A DNA stretch of 64,000 nucleotides from Paraoerskovia sediminicola (GTDB lineage Bacteria; Actinomycetota; Actinomycetes; Actinomycetales; Cellulomonadaceae). The stretch covers positions 3,348,001 through 3,412,000 of the forward strand of contig NZ_AP027729.1 in NCBI RefSeq assembly GCF_030296575.1, given 5' to 3'. Of the stretch, positions 31,988-43,282 are shown piece by piece (the first letter of the stretch is position 1; every line of letters begins with the position of its first letter). Made by a program: the position numbers and the translations under genes. Below the pieces are notes generated by a model that was given only the letters and a program-made list of their open reading frames with translations, searched no databases and had not been told where the DNA came from.

Positions 31988-32287
31988 TCAGAGCTGGAGG
32001 TCCGCCTTGGCGAGCTCCTCGACGTTGACGTCCTTGAACGTCACGACCCGCACCGACTTCACGAAGCGGGCCGACCGGTAGACGTCCCACACCCAGGCGT
32101 CCGCGAGCCGCAGCTCGAAGTAGACCTCCCCGGCCGCGGACCTGACCTGCAGGTCCACGTGGTTCGCGAGATAGAACCGCCGCTCCGTCTCCACCACGTA
32201 CGAGAACAGGTTCACGACGTCGCGGTACTCGCGGTACAGCGCGAGCTCCATATCGGTCTCGTAGTTCTCCAGGTCCTCTGCGCTCAC
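31988..32287 (-). CDS. DUF2469 domain protein
   Basis: This 99-residue actinobacterial protein of unknown function is nearly invariant: SAEDLENYETDMELALYREY, FSYVVETERRFYLANHVDLQ, ADAWVWDVYRSARFVKSVRV and TFKDVNVEELAK. The GTG at 32287 yields the family's normal N-terminus; an ATG 6 codons upstream at 32305 overlaps rnhB and is less likely. It lies between rnhB and yraN in many actinobacteria. The 114 bases after its stop hold no feature I recognise. Confidence 0.88.
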   Translation of the reverse strand: MSAEDLENYETDMELALYREYRDVVNLFSYVVETERRFYLANHVDLQVRSAAGEVYFELRLADAWVWDVYRSARFVKSVRVVTFKDVNVEELAKADLQL

Positions 32288-32294
32288 CGGACCA

Positions 32295-33212
32295 TCATTC
32301 CCCATGCCCCGGTCCCCGGTCGCCCGACCGGCCGACGGACACCCGAGCGGGCATCGTCGTGTGCAGGTCCGCGGGCGCGCCGTCGAGCGTGTCCCGCCGG
32401 CCGTCGTCGTCCCGCTCACCCGGCACGTCGACCGGCACATCGGCCAGCACGTCGTCCGGCACATCGACCGGCTCACTGACCGGCTCACAGACCGGCTCAC
32501 TGACCGACACGTCGGCCGGCGCGCCGGGGAGGCGCCAGCTCCGTCGGTGCAGGTCCGTGGTGCCGTGCTGCCGGATCGCGGCCGTGTGCTCGGCGGACGC
32601 GTATCCCTTGTTCAGGTCCCAGCGGTAGGCGGGGAACCGGCCGGACAGCTCGACGAGCATCGCGTCCCGCTCGCACTTCGCGAGCACGCTGGCGGCGGCC
32701 ACGGACGCGCAGCGCAGGTCGGCCTTGACGAGCGTGCGGACCCGAGGTGCCGGCGGTCCGTCGCCGTCGAGCTCCGAGAACAGGTCCGCCGGCGCGCTCA
32801 GCCAGTCGTGCGACCCGTCGAGCAGCACGACGTCTGGCGCTCCGACCGCGCGGGTCACGGTGTCGAGCGCCCTCAGCCCGGCGGTCCGCAGGGCGGCGAT
32901 GATCCCGATCGCGTCGATCTCGTCGGCACCGGCATGACCGACCGCCGCGCAGACGCCCCAGCGGCGGGTCGGTGCGACGAGCGCCTCGCGGGCGCGCGGC
33001 GTCAGGAGCTTGGAGTCCGCGAGCCCGGGCGGGCACGGCCTCGTCCGGGCGTCCACGACGACCACGCCCACGCTCACCGGGCCGGCCAGCGCCCCGCGAC
33101 CGACCTCGTCCATCCCGGCCACGAGCAGGGCGCCGTCGCGCAGCAGCCCGCGCTCGACCCGCAGGTCCGGGCGCCGGCGCGGCGCACGGACCGCAGCGGG
33201 CCGGCCGGTCAC
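32295..33212 (-). CDS. rnhB: Ribonuclease HII
   Basis: This enzyme removes ribonucleotides from DNA. The catalytic carboxylates lie in [15 protein letters not shown] and in [23 protein letters not shown] and [21 protein letters not shown] are family motifs, and [12 protein letters not shown] follows. The recognisable enzyme ends near residue 230. The last 75 residues are a low-complexity tail with repeats ([18 protein letters not shown]), making the protein 305 residues, longer than usual. The GTG start overlaps the lepB stop by 4 bases. Confidence 0.92.
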   Translation of the reverse strand: MTGRPAAVRAPRRRPDLRVERGLLRDGALLVAGMDEVGRGALAGPVSVGVVVVDARTRPCPPGLADSKLLTPRAREALVAPTRRWGVCAAVGHAGADEIDAIGIIAALRTAGLRALDTVTRAVGAPDVVLLDGSHDWLSAPADLFSELDGDGPPAPRVRTLVKADLRCASVAAASVLAKCERDAMLVELSGRFPAYRWDLNKGYASAEHTAAIRQHGTTDLHRRSWRLPGAPADVSVSEPVCEPVSEPVDVPDDVLADVPVDVPGERDDDGRRDTLDGAPADLHTTMPARVSVGRSGDRGPGHGE

Positions 33213-33925
33213 GGCGCCGGGACGTCCGCGAAGACGTCACCGGGGTTGCGCAGCAGGGTGAACCGGTCGAACGGCCAGACGAGGACGAAGGCGGACCCGA
33301 CGACGTTGTCCATCGGCACGAAGCCGCCGCCCGGGTTGCCGGTGTTGTACCTCGAGTCGGCCGAGTGCTGCCGGTTGTCGCCCATCACGAACAGCATCCC
33401 GTCGGGCACGGTCGCGTCGAACTCGATCTCGCTCGGCTCGGACCCGGGCCTGATGTAGGTCTCGTCGATCCCGACGCCGTTCACCTCGACCCGCCCGGAG
33501 TCGTCGCAGCACGTCACGTGGTCACCGGGGGTGCCGATCACCCGCTTGATGAGGTGCTCGCCGCTGTCCTGGGGCAGGAGCCCGATCCATGTCAGGACGT
33601 CCGCGACGGGGCCCTTCTCGGGCGCGTAGCCCGGACCGAGCCACCCACCGGGATCCTTGAACACCACGATGTCGCCCCGGTTCACGTCGAACAGGTCGGG
33701 GACGGACCTGGAGACCATCACCCGGTCGTCGACGATGAGGGTGTCCTCCATGGACTCGCTCGGGATGTAGAAGGCCTGCACGACGAACGTCTTGATGAGC
33801 CACGAGAGCAGGAGCGCGGAGACGAGGACGATGGCGACCTCGCGAAGGAACGAGGGCTTGCGCCTGGCCCGGTGCTTCGACCCGTCGCTGACGGCGTCGC
33901 GGTCGTCCGCAGCTTCTTGGGTCAC
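33209..33925 (-). CDS. lepB: Signal peptidase I
   Basis: This 238-residue membrane serine protease removes Sec and Tat signal peptides outside the membrane. A single N-terminal transmembrane segment ([20 protein letters not shown]) precedes the catalytic Ser in [10 protein letters not shown], and the catalytic Lys lies in [26 protein letters not shown] is also conserved. The GTG at 33925 follows a -10-like CAGAGT by only 6 bases, so the message may be leaderless. The gene is between rplS and rnhB. Confidence 0.92.
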   Translation of the reverse strand: MTQEAADDRDAVSDGSKHRARRKPSFLREVAIVLVSALLLSWLIKTFVVQAFYIPSESMEDTLIVDDRVMVSRSVPDLFDVNRGDIVVFKDPGGWLGPGYAPEKGPVADVLTWIGLLPQDSGEHLIKRVIGTPGDHVTCCDDSGRVEVNGVGIDETYIRPGSEPSEIEFDATVPDGMLFVMGDNRQHSADSRYNTGNPGGGFVPMDNVVGSAFVLVWPFDRFTLLRNPGDVFADVPAP

Positions 33926-33975
33926 GCGGACACTCTGCCACCTCGCACCCGTCGCCGGGAAACCCGGGAACGACA

Positions 33976-34009
33976 CGACGGGCGCCCACCGTGAGGTGGA
34001 CGCCCGTCG
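33976..34009 (-). terminator. Terminator-like hairpin after rplS
   Basis: A 15-bp stem with one mismatch pairs 33976-33990 (CGACGGGCGCCCACC) with 33995-34009 around loop GTGA. It starts 25 bases after the rplS stop and precedes the probable lepB promoter. No U-tract is present. Confidence 0.6.
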
Positions 34010-34034
34010 GGAGCGTGCGGCACTACCGCGTCGA

Positions 34035-34391
34035 TCAGCGCGCGGTGGTCTCGCGCTTCTCCTTGATCTTCGCCTTCTTGCCGCGCAGGGCGCGCAGGTA
34101 GTAGAGCTTCGCGCGGCGCACGTCACCGCGGGTCACGACGTCGACCGACTCGATCGTCGGGGAGTGCACGGGGAACGTGCGCTCGACGCCGACGCCGAAG
34201 CTGATCTTGCGGACGGTGAACGTCTCGCGGACGCCCTCGCCGTGACGACGGATGACGACGCCCTGGAACGCCTGGACACGAGAGCGCGTGCCCTCGATGA
34301 CCTTGACGTTGACCTTCAGGGTGTCCCCGGCCCGGAACTCCGGGACGTCGCTGCGCAGCGACGCTGCGTCGATGCTGTCGAACTTCTGCAT
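34035..34391 (-). CDS. rplS: 50S ribosomal protein L19
   Basis: This 118-residue protein lies at the interface of the ribosomal subunits. It has the family sequence [56 protein letters not shown] and [18 protein letters not shown]. The ATG follows GAGGAG. It has its own probable promoter overlapping the trmD end and a 227-base leader. Confidence 0.97.
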   Translation of the reverse strand: MQKFDSIDAASLRSDVPEFRAGDTLKVNVKVIEGTRSRVQAFQGVVIRRHGEGVRETFTVRKISFGVGVERTFPVHSPTIESVDVVTRGDVRRAKLYYLRALRGKKAKIKEKRETTAR

Positions 34392-34573
34392 GTCTGCTCC
34401 TCGCGCCGCCACAGGTCGGTCGCGCATCTCGTGGCCCGCGCGTGCGCGGGCCGATCATCGGTCAGGGTTCGGTGCGTGCCCGCCGACGGCTCGCACGCAT
34501 CCACGTGCTCGCGGGTTGTCAGCGGCAGGTGCCGGGCTCGGTCCGCGCTGTGACCAGCCGGACCCGTCCCGCA

Positions 34574-34597
34574 CGACCTCCCCTGTGGCAGAGGTCG
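34574..34597 (-). terminator. Hairpin between trmD and rplS
   Basis: CGACCTC (34574-34580) pairs with GAGGTCG (34591-34597) over a 10-base loop, 22 bases after the trmD stop. If transcripts start at the -10-like element CAGAAT (34626-34621), the hairpin lies in the first part of the rplS leader, so it could either end trmD mRNA or attenuate rplS. Confidence 0.4.
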
Positions 34598-34618
34598 AGA
34601 ACCACACACACCGAGGAT

Positions 34619-35395
34619 CTATTCTGCCACAAGCCTGCCGTCGACCACGACCCAGCCGAGCCTGCCCAGCACATCGAGGTCCGCCCGGTCGAGCGAGGAC
34701 ACGTCAAGGGCGGCGATCAGGTCCGGCCTGCGCTGCGCCGTCCGACCCAGGGAGCGGTCGCGACGCCAGCGCGCGATCCGGGCGTGGTGCCCGGACAGGA
34801 GGACCTCCGGGACGTCGAGCCCACGCCACGTGGGCGGCTTCGTGTACACGGGGTACTCCAGCAGGCCGGCGGCGCCGTGCGACTCCTCGACGAGCGACTC
34901 GGGGTTGCCCACCACGCCCGGCAGCAGCCGGGCTACCGCCTCGACCATCACGAGCGCGGCGACCTCGCCGCCGTTGAGCACGTAGTCGCCGATCGACAGC
35001 TCGCTCACCGTCCCGCCCGCGGCCCGGTGCGCCTCGACGACGCGCGCGTCGATGCCCTCGTACCGTCCGCACGCGACCACGAGACGCTCCTGCTCCGCCA
35101 GCGCCTCGGCCGTGCGCTGGGTGAACGTCTCACCGGACGGCGTGGGGACGATCAGGTGGGCGGGCTCGCCCTCCATGACGTCGTCCAGCGCCGCACCCCA
35201 GACGTCCGGTCGCATGACCATGCCGGCGCCACCACCGGCCGGCGTGTCGTCGACGGTGCGGTGCCGGTCGGTCGTCCAGGTGCGCAGGTCGTGCACCCGC
35301 AGGTCGAGCAGCCCGGACGCGCGCGCCTTGCCGACGAGCGAGATGTCGAGGGCCGCGAGGTACTCGGGGAAGATCGAGACGACGTCGACGCGCAC
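34619..35395 (-). CDS. trmD: tRNA (guanine37-N1)-methyltransferase
   Basis: This 258-residue SPOUT enzyme makes m1G37, which prevents +1 frameshifting. The start [15 protein letters not shown], the [17 protein letters not shown] segment, and the trefoil-knot SAM site [15 protein letters not shown] with [21 protein letters not shown] are all present. The GTG start lies one base after the rimM stop. It is part of rpsP-khpA-rimM-trmD. Confidence 0.96.
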   Translation of the reverse strand: MRVDVVSIFPEYLAALDISLVGKARASGLLDLRVHDLRTWTTDRHRTVDDTPAGGGAGMVMRPDVWGAALDDVMEGEPAHLIVPTPSGETFTQRTAEALAEQERLVVACGRYEGIDARVVEAHRAAGGTVSELSIGDYVLNGGEVAALVMVEAVARLLPGVVGNPESLVEESHGAAGLLEYPVYTKPPTWRGLDVPEVLLSGHHARIARWRRDRSLGRTAQRRPDLIAALDVSSLDRADLDVLGRLGWVVVDGRLVAE

Positions 35396-35396
35396 G

Positions 35397-35972
35397 TCAG
35401 TCCCCCGACTCTCGGCCCGCGCCACCGCTGGTCTCGTCGGAGACCTCCAGCCGGGCCGCGTCGCTCGCGAGGAGACCGCCGGGCGGGGTGAGCACGACCC
35501 GACCGCCCGCGACGTCGACGACGGGCACGATGGCCGTGACGAACGGGACGAGGGTCCGGGCGCCGCCCGGCTCCTCGACGACCAGCAGGTCGTGCGCGGG
35601 AGCGTTCTCGAGCCCGGCGACACGGCCCACGACGGTGCCGTCCTCGAGCTCGGCGCACAGCCCCGCGAGCTCGTGCTCGTACCAGGCGTCGTCCTCGCCC
35701 GCGTCGGTCCGCTCGTCCTCGACCTCGACGACGAGGTCCGTCCCCCGCAGGGACTCCGCCGCCGTGCGGTCGGAGATCCCGGCGAAACCGACGAACCACC
35801 GCCCGTTCGCGTTGCGGCAGGTGGCCACGGTCAGCGGGCCCCGCGAGCCGGGGTCGGTCTCGAGCTCGGCGCCCACGGCGAACCGCGTGGACGGGTCGTC
35901 GGTGCGCACCTGGAGCGAGACCTCGCCGCGCAGTCCGTGTGCCTTGCCGATCCTCGCGACGGTCAGCCGCAT
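35397..35972 (-). CDS. rimM: Ribosome maturation factor RimM
   Basis: This 191-residue protein binds S19 and matures the 30S head. It has an N-terminal RimM domain ([38 protein letters not shown]) and a C-terminal PRC barrel ([33 protein letters not shown]). The ATG is preceded by AAAGGGAACGAG. It is separated from khpA by a long hairpin and runs into trmD. Confidence 0.94.
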   Translation of the reverse strand: MRLTVARIGKAHGLRGEVSLQVRTDDPSTRFAVGAELETDPGSRGPLTVATCRNANGRWFVGFAGISDRTAAESLRGTDLVVEVEDERTDAGEDDAWYEHELAGLCAELEDGTVVGRVAGLENAPAHDLLVVEEPGGARTLVPFVTAIVPVVDVAGGRVVLTPPGGLLASDAARLEVSDETSGGAGRESGD

Positions 35973-35994
35973 CTCGTTCCCTTTCCTGGGGTGG

Positions 35995-36038
35995 GACGCC
36001 GATGGCCCGGCCCCCGCAGGGACCGGGCCATCGGCGTC
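35995..36038 (-). terminator. 16-bp perfect hairpin between khpA and rimM
   Basis: Positions 35995-36010 (GACGCCGATGGCCCGG) pair perfectly with 36023-36038 around a 12-base loop. It begins 26 bases after the khpA stop and ends 23 bases before the rimM start. There is no U-tract, so it may attenuate or protect the rpsP-khpA message instead of fully ending it. Confidence 0.65.
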
Positions 36039-36063
36039 GTGCTCGTACGTGCTGCGTGCCGCC

Positions 36064-36303
36064 TCAGCGCCGGTCGACGTCCACGACGTCGACCCGCACC
36101 GGGCCGTCCTGGGCGATGCCCGAGACGATCGTGCGCAGCGCGCGTGCCGTGCGACCGGCGCGGCCGATGACACGACCGAGGTCGTCGGGGTGCACCCGGA
36201 CCTCGAGCAGCTCGCCACGACGCAGCGCCTTCGACGTCACCCGGACGTCGTCCGGGTGGTCGACGATGCCGCGCACGAGGTGCTCGAGCGCGTCGGCGAG
36301 CAT
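36064..36303 (-). CDS. khpA: KH-domain RNA-binding protein KhpA
   Basis: This 79-residue single KH domain protein has the RNA-gripping loop GRVIGRAGRTARALR (GxxG type) and a C-terminal strand VRVDVVDVD. Homologues between rpsP and rimM pair with KhpB and influence translation and cell elongation in Gram-positive bacteria. The ATG overlaps the rpsP stop by one base. Confidence 0.92.
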   Translation of the reverse strand: MLADALEHLVRGIVDHPDDVRVTSKALRRGELLEVRVHPDDLGRVIGRAGRTARALRTIVSGIAQDGPVRVDVVDVDRR

Positions 36304-36731
36304 CAGGCCTCGTCGGACGCGGCGGCGTCCTCGGCAGGCTCCTCGGCCTTCTTCTGGGCTTCCTTCTCGGCGGCCTTGGCCTTGACCTTCTCGGCCTCGG
36401 CGGCGACGGCCTCGATCGCGGAGGCGGCGTCGGCCGGAGCCTCCTTGACGCGGAGGGTGCCCTCGGCGCCGGGAAGACCCTTGAACTTCTGCCAGTCGCC
36501 GGTCACCTTGAGGAGCGCCAGGACCTGCTCGCTCGGCTGGGCACCGACACCGAGCCAGTACTGCGCGCGCTCCGACTGGATGTCGATGAGCGAGGGCTCC
36601 TCGGTCGGGTGGTACTTGCCGATCTCCTCGATCACGCGGCCGTCACGCTTGGCGCGCGAGTCGGCGACGATGACGCGGTAGTACGGGGAGTGCGTCTTGC
36701 CGAGACGCTTCAGACGAATCTTGGTGGCCAC
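36303..36731 (-). CDS. rpsP: 30S ribosomal protein S16
   Basis: The S16 core ([67 protein letters not shown]) takes the first 85 residues or so. A tail of about 50 residues rich in Ala/Glu/Lys brings it to 142. The GTG start has CAGGAGAG upstream. It is first in the rpsP-khpA-rimM-trmD operon, served by the promoter listed next. Confidence 0.96.
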   Translation of the reverse strand: MATKIRLKRLGKTHSPYYRVIVADSRAKRDGRVIEEIGKYHPTEEPSLIDIQSERAQYWLGVGAQPSEQVLALLKVTGDWQKFKGLPGAEGTLRVKEAPADAASAIEAVAAEAEKVKAKAAEKEAQKKAEEPAEDAAASDEA

Positions 36732-36855
36732 AGTGGTGGTCTCTCCTGGTTCTGATGGTGGTGACCCGGTGCACGGCCTCGTGGGGCGAGATCGTGGGCG
36801 GGTCGGGACGCGGCGTCGCACGGTGAGAGGGGCCGGGCACGCCGAGTTCGGACCT

Positions 36856-36884
36856 ATTCTGCCAGACGCGCGCGCAGCCTCCAA
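36856..36884 (-). promoter_or_regulatory. Probable promoter of the rpsP operon
   Basis: On the minus strand TTGGAG (36884-36879) and CAGAAT (36861-36856) are 17 bases apart, a good housekeeping-sigma arrangement. Transcription would begin about 115 bases before the rpsP GTG. The amidohydrolase gene ends just upstream at 36910. Confidence 0.6.
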
Positions 36885-36909
36885 CCCGACCGGCTCGTCG
36901 GGCAGGCTC

Positions 36910-38034
36910 TCAGGCCCGCGCGCCCGCCACGACCTTGCCGCGCAGGACGACGGCGCTCGGGTGCCGCAGCACCTCGATGTCCTCGCGCGGGTCGGCCGGG
37001 TAGACGACGAAGTCGGCGCTCGCGCCCTCGACGAGCCCGCCGCAGCCGAGGTACTCGCGGGACTCCCAGCTCGCCGCCGCGACCACGTCGCGCGCAGGCA
37101 GCCCGGCGGCGACGAGCTCCGAGCACTCGTCCGCGATGCGCCCGTGGTCGATGGTCCCGCCGGCGTCGGTCCCGACGAGCAGCTGGACGCCCGCGTCGTA
37201 GAGGTCCCGGACCTGCTCGTACCGCCGCGCGTGCAGCCTGCGCATCCGCGACGCGAACCGCGGGAACTTGCCGTCGGCCTGCGCCGCGAAGGTCTCGAAC
37301 TGCGCGATCTGCAGCAGGGTCGGGGTGACCGCGACCCCGCGGTCGGAGATCTCGACCGCCGTGCCCGGATCGATCCCGGTCCCGTGCTCGATGCAGTCCA
37401 CCCCGGCCGCCAGGAGCATCGGCACGACCTCGTCCGAGAACGCGTGCACGGTGACCCTCGCGGCCTCGGCGTGGGCCGCCGCCACAGCGGCGTCGAGCAC
37501 GTCCTGCGGCCACAGCGGAGCGAGGTCCGCCTCGCCGCCGGCGCTGCGGTCGATCCAGTCGCCGACGAGCTTGACCCAGCCGTCACCGGCGCGGGCCTGC
37601 GTCCGGACCGCCTCGGGGAGCTGCTCCGGGTCGTCGAGCTCGAGCCCGTAGTGCCGCAGGTAGCGCTTGGGGCGGGCGAGGTGGCGGCCGGCGCGGATGA
37701 GCCGCGGCATGTCGGCACGCGCCTGGATCCACCGGGTGTCCCGCGGCGACCCGGCGTCCCGGATCAGCAGCACGCCCGCGTCACGGTCGGCCGTCGCCTG
37801 GGCCTCCGCCGTGGCGTCGTCCACGGGGCCGTCCGCCCCGAGACCCACGTGGCAGTGGACGTCCACGAGACCGGGGAGCACCCACCCGTCGAGGCGGCGC
37901 ATCGACGAGCCCTGCGCGGAGGGCCGCGTCAACGAGACGCGACCGTCGCGGACCCAGACCTCCCCGACCTCGTGGTCGTGGCCGAGCAGGACATGCCCCT
38001 GCACGTGCAGGCTCGGACCCTCGTTCGCCGACAT
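36910..38034 (-). CDS. Amidohydrolase-superfamily protein
   Basis: This 374-residue TIM-barrel metal hydrolase shows metal ligands HCH in [14 protein letters not shown], a Lys in [10 protein letters not shown] (possible carboxylated bridging lysine), His in TVHAFSDE, His in CIEHGTGID and Asp in [14 protein letters not shown]. The N- and C-terminal beta-sandwich strands ([24 protein letters not shown]) are typical of imidazolonepropionase or prolidase-like members. The substrate is unknown. It sits between ffh and rpsP, apart from obvious catabolic genes. Confidence 0.85.
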   Translation of the reverse strand: MSANEGPSLHVQGHVLLGHDHEVGEVWVRDGRVSLTRPSAQGSSMRRLDGWVLPGLVDVHCHVGLGADGPVDDATAEAQATADRDAGVLLIRDAGSPRDTRWIQARADMPRLIRAGRHLARPKRYLRHYGLELDDPEQLPEAVRTQARAGDGWVKLVGDWIDRSAGGEADLAPLWPQDVLDAAVAAAHAEAARVTVHAFSDEVVPMLLAAGVDCIEHGTGIDPGTAVEISDRGVAVTPTLLQIAQFETFAAQADGKFPRFASRMRRLHARRYEQVRDLYDAGVQLLVGTDAGGTIDHGRIADECSELVAAGLPARDVVAAASWESREYLGCGGLVEGASADFVVYPADPREDIEVLRHPSAVVLRGKVVAGARA

Positions 38035-38066
38035 CTTCGCGTCCTCCGCAGCCTGTCCCGGACCCG

Positions 38067-39671
38067 TCAGCGACCGAGCAGCTTGTCGAGACCGGGCGGG
38101 AGCTCGACGTCTCCCGACGCCTCGGCCTTCGTCGGGGAGCCGAGCCCGCCACCGAAGGCCGAGCCGGGCGCCGACGGCGGGCGCTCCCCGGCGGCGCGCG
38201 CGGCGGCCGCGCGCTCCTGCTCGGCGCGCTTCGCGGGGTTCCCGGACTTGCCCTTCTTGCGGACCGGCGCCTGCGTGCGGCCCTTGGCCTTCTTGCCACC
38301 CATGCCCGGGAGGTTGCCCATGCCCGGCATCGCCGGCATGCCGCCGCCACCGCCCTTGTTCATCTGACGCATCATCTTCTGCGCGCCCGAGAACCGCTCG
38401 AGGAGCTGGTTCACGTCGCTCGTGCGCACACCGGAGCCCTTGGCGATGCGCGCCCGCCGGGAGCCGTTGATGATGCGCGGGTTCTCGCGCTCACCGGGGG
38501 TCATCGAGCGGATGATCGCCTCGATCCGGTCGACCTCGCGCTCGTCGAAGTTGTCGAGGGCCTCACGCATCTGGCCCATGCCCGGGAGCATCCCGAGCAT
38601 CTTCTTCATCGAGCCCATCTTCTTCATCTGCTGCATCTGCACCAGGAAGTCGGCGAGCGTGAAGTCCTGGCCCGAGGCGACCTTCGCCGCCATCTTCTCG
38701 GCCTCGTCGGCGTCGAACGCCCGCTCGGCCTGCTCGATGAGGGTCAGCACGTCGCCCATGTCGAGGATCCGCGAGGCCATGCGGTCCGGGTGGAACACCT
38801 CGAAGTCGGTGAGCTTCTCGCCCGTCGACGCGAACATGATCGGCCGGCCGGTCACCTTGGCGACCGAGAGCGCCGCACCACCGCGTGCGTCGCCGTCGAG
38901 CTTGGTCAGGACCACACCGGTGAAGTCGACGCCGTCGAGGAACGCCTGAGCGGTCAGCACCGCGTCCTGGCCGATCATCGCGTCGATGACGAACAGGACC
39001 TCGTCGGGCGTCACGGCGTCGCGGATGTCGGCGGCCTGCTGCATGAGCTCGGCGTCGACACCGAGGCGGCCCGCGGTGTCGATGATGACGACGTCGTGCT
39101 CCCGGCTGCGGGCCGTGTCGACACCGTCACGCGCGACCGCCACCGGGTCGCCGGTCGGCACCTCGTCCTCGCCCGCGACACCGGGGTGCGGAGCGAAGAC
39201 GGGGACGCCCGCGCGCTCGGCCACGACGGACAGCTGGTTGACGGCGTTCGGACGCTGCAGGTCCGCGGCCACGAGCAGCGGGGTGTGGCCCTTGGACCTG
39301 AGGTCGTGCGCCAGCTTGCCCGCGAGGGTCGTCTTACCGGCGCCCTGGAGGCCGGCGAGCATGATGACCGTCGGCGGGTTCTTGGCGAACCGCACCGTCC
39401 GTGCCTCGCCACCGAGGATCGCCACGAGCTCGGCGTTGACGATCTTCACGACCTGCTCGGCCGGGTTCAGCGCCCCGGACACCTCGGCCCCGAGCGCCCG
39501 CTCGCGCACGTTCGCCGCGAACTCGCGCACCACCGCGACGGCGACGTCCGCGTCGAGCAGCGCGCGCCGGATCTCCCGGATCGTCGCGTCGATGTCCGCC
39601 TCGCTGAGCCTGCCCTTGGTGCGCAGGTTCTTGAAGGTGGATGTCAGGCGGTCCGACAACGAGGTGAACAA
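38067..39671 (-). CDS. ffh: Signal recognition particle protein Ffh (SRP54)
   Basis: This 534-residue GTPase binds signal sequences and 4.5S RNA for co-translational targeting. The N domain begins FTSLSDRLTSTFKNLRTKG. The G domain holds LQGAGKTTLAGKLA, DTAGRLGVD and TKLDGDARGGAAL. The Met-rich M domain has MKKMGSMKKMLGMLPGMG, RIIKGSR-like RIINGSRRARIAKGSG and QMMRQM. A 70-residue Gly/Lys/Ala tail follows. The start is a TTG (39671) with AAGGAA upstream, a rare choice here. ftsY, its receptor, is 4 kb away on the same strand. Confidence 0.96.
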   Translation of the reverse strand: MFTSLSDRLTSTFKNLRTKGRLSEADIDATIREIRRALLDADVAVAVVREFAANVRERALGAEVSGALNPAEQVVKIVNAELVAILGGEARTVRFAKNPPTVIMLAGLQGAGKTTLAGKLAHDLRSKGHTPLLVAADLQRPNAVNQLSVVAERAGVPVFAPHPGVAGEDEVPTGDPVAVARDGVDTARSREHDVVIIDTAGRLGVDAELMQQAADIRDAVTPDEVLFVIDAMIGQDAVLTAQAFLDGVDFTGVVLTKLDGDARGGAALSVAKVTGRPIMFASTGEKLTDFEVFHPDRMASRILDMGDVLTLIEQAERAFDADEAEKMAAKVASGQDFTLADFLVQMQQMKKMGSMKKMLGMLPGMGQMREALDNFDEREVDRIEAIIRSMTPGERENPRIINGSRRARIAKGSGVRTSDVNQLLERFSGAQKMMRQMNKGGGGGMPAMPGMGNLPGMGGKKAKGRTQAPVRKKGKSGNPAKRAEQERAAAARAAGERPPSAPGSAFGGGLGSPTKAEASGDVELPPGLDKLLGR

Positions 39672-39713
39672 CGCGGTTCCTTACGGTTCGTGGTGCGAGC
39701 GAGCCGTACCAGC

Positions 39714-41534
39714 CTACCGGTCGCGGGTCGGCGTGTCGGCGTCGCCCGAGCCCTCCGGCGGCTCGCCGTCGCCCTCCGCACGGGCGGCGGCGTCCTCGAT
39801 CGCGCGCCGGCCGCGGGCGACGAGGTCGTCGTGCAGCCGGGCCCGCCACGCCGTCCAGGCCGTCGGCCCGAGCGACGACGCGTCGGCCTCGGTGAGATAG
39901 CGCAGCACCTCGAGGAGGTCCCAGCGGTGCCCGACGGCGTCCAGCAGCTCCGCGACCGTCGCCGGGTCGTCGGGGTCGTGGTGGACGGCGAGCCGCGCCA
40001 GGGTGAGGTGGTGCCGCACGAGGAGAGCGACGTCGTCCGCCACCTCCTGACCGAACCCCATGCGCAGGACGACGTCCCTCGCCAACGGTTCGCCCGTCAC
40101 CGAGTGGTCGTCGCTGCCCTGCCGCTTGCCGATGTCGTGGAGGATCGCGGACAGGAGCAGGAGGTCGGGCCGGGCGACGTCCTTGCGGTGCGCCGACGCG
40201 CGAGCGGCGGCCTCGACGAGGTGCCGGTCGACCGTGTGCCGGTGCGCGGCGGCCCGTTGCGGCCGGTTGCGCACGCCCGCCCACTCCGGGATCCAGGCGG
40301 TCACCACACCGGCGAGGTCGAGCGCCTCCCAGACGGGGATCTGGGCGTTGCCGGTGCCGAGGAGCTGGAGCAATGAGGTCCGGGCCGCCTTGGGCCACGG
40401 ATCGCCTGGGGCCGGGCAGCGGGCGAGGCTCGCCACCGAGATCGGGGACAGAGTGAGGCCGGTCCGCGCCGCCGTCGCAGCGGCGCGCAGGGACAGCAGG
40501 GGGTCCAGCTCGGGCTGGGCCCCGATCGCGAGGACCAGCTCGCCGTCGTGCTCGACCAGGCCGTCCCCCACCGACCGCAGACGCGGGGCGGAGCGCCTGC
40601 CCCGGATGAGCACCGGCCGCTTCACGGACGGGCGCTGGAGCGCCTGACGCGCACGGCGGACCGTCGTGTCGAGCGCGTAGGACACCTCTCGGCCGGCAGC
40701 CGCGAGGCTCGCGAGGAGCTCGTCGGAGTCGTCGTAGCCGGTCATCGCCGCGACGTCGTCGAGGTCGGCCAGCACGATCCGGTTGGTGTGGCGCCCGGTG
40801 ACGACGTGGACGGCGTCCCGGACGTCGAGCAGGTGCGTGTAGGCGCGGTCGACCGACCCGTGCGGGCGGTCCGTGAGCCAGGTCGCCGCCAGAGCGGACA
40901 GGACCACCGCGTCGCGGATTCCTCCGCGCGCCTCCTTCAGGTCGGGCTCGATCAGGTAGGCGAGCTCGCCCGACCGCTCGGCGCGTTCCTTGATCGACGT
41001 GAAGAGCTCGGGCAGCCGGCGGCGCGAGGCGGCCCGCCAGTCCCCCAGCACGGCGCTGGACGCGCGGTGCACGACGACGGAGTCCCCCGCCACCGCGCGC
41101 ACGTCCAGCCAGCCGACGGCGGCCGGCACGTCCTTGGACGCCACCTGGCGGCACTGGGCCAGCGAGCGGACCGCGTGGTCGAGGTCTACCCCGGAGTCCC
41201 AGAGCGGGTACCAGAGCTTCTCGGCGACCTCCTGGACGGCCTCGGTCGAGTGGCTCCGCCCGTCGTGGACGAGGACGAGGTCGAGGTCGCTCGCGGGGCC
41301 CATGTCCCCACGACCGAGGCTCCCGACGGCGGCGAGCGCCATCCCGGAGTTGTCCACTCCCTCGGTGGCCTCGTCCCACAGCTCCGAGAGCCGCACCGAG
41401 ACGAGGTCGACCAGAGCGGCCCGCCGGGCGACGCCGCTGCGGCCAGGACCGCTGAGCGATCGGGCGAGCTCGGTGATCTGCGTGCGGAGGTCCCGCACCC
41501 CAGCGGGGTGCGGGACCTCCTGCGACTCATCCAT
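39714..41534 (-). CDS. glnD: PII uridylyl/adenylyltransferase GlnD without ACT domains
   Basis: This enzyme modifies and demodifies the PII protein in response to nitrogen. The nucleotidyltransferase motif [21 protein letters not shown] is near residue 75, [13 protein letters not shown] follows, and the HD hydrolase domain holds [19 protein letters not shown]. The protein ends about residue 606, right after the HD domain, whereas GlnD usually continues with two ACT domains. Only 42 bases separate it from ffh, so the domains are absent and not shifted out of frame. An ATG at 41534 is used; a TTG 4 codons upstream is possible. A perfect hairpin covers codons 5-16. Confidence 0.9.
   Translation of the reverse strand: MDESQEVPHPAGVRDLRTQITELARSLSGPGRSGVARRAALVDLVSVRLSELWDEATEGVDNSGMALAAVGSLGRGDMGPASDLDLVLVHDGRSHSTEAVQEVAEKLWYPLWDSGVDLDHAVRSLAQCRQVASKDVPAAVGWLDVRAVAGDSVVVHRASSAVLGDWRAASRRRLPELFTSIKERAERSGELAYLIEPDLKEARGGIRDAVVLSALAATWLTDRPHGSVDRAYTHLLDVRDAVHVVTGRHTNRIVLADLDDVAAMTGYDDSDELLASLAAAGREVSYALDTTVRRARQALQRPSVKRPVLIRGRRSAPRLRSVGDGLVEHDGELVLAIGAQPELDPLLSLRAAATAARTGLTLSPISVASLARCPAPGDPWPKAARTSLLQLLGTGNAQIPVWEALDLAGVVTAWIPEWAGVRNRPQRAAAHRHTVDRHLVEAAARASAHRKDVARPDLLLLSAILHDIGKRQGSDDHSVTGEPLARDVVLRMGFGQEVADDVALLVRHHLTLARLAVHHDPDDPATVAELLDAVGHRWDLLEVLRYLTEADASSLGPTAWTAWRARLHDDLVARGRRAIEDAAARAEGDGEPPEGSGDADTPTRDR
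41486..41520 (-). promoter_or_regulatory. 16-bp perfect hairpin at the 5' end of glnD
   Basis: GGAGGTCCCGCACCCC (41486-41501) pairs without mismatch with 41505-41520 around loop AGC. It lies 14 bases inside the proposed glnD coding start. It may terminate or attenuate the amtB-glnK message before glnD or block glnD translation. If it is a terminator, the real glnD start would be further in, for example the GTG inside the right arm. Confidence 0.6.
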
Positions 41535-41617
41535 GCCGGGCGGCAAGGGTCGTTCGACCAGCCGGTCGGACGCGTCGCACGCTGCTGCCCGTCACCGGGT
41601 CGCGCCGACCGCTCGGG

Positions 41618-43224
<1,607 letters not shown>

Positions 43225-43282
43225 TTCTGAGTCTCCCCTCGCCAGCCCGGGGTGGCTGGTCGGGTTCAACCGTCGTGGACCC

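Noticed and set aside
39672..39714. Frameshift hiding the ACT domains of glnD
   Set aside because: Only 42 bases separate the glnD stop from the ffh start, and no other frame there encodes ACT-like sequence.
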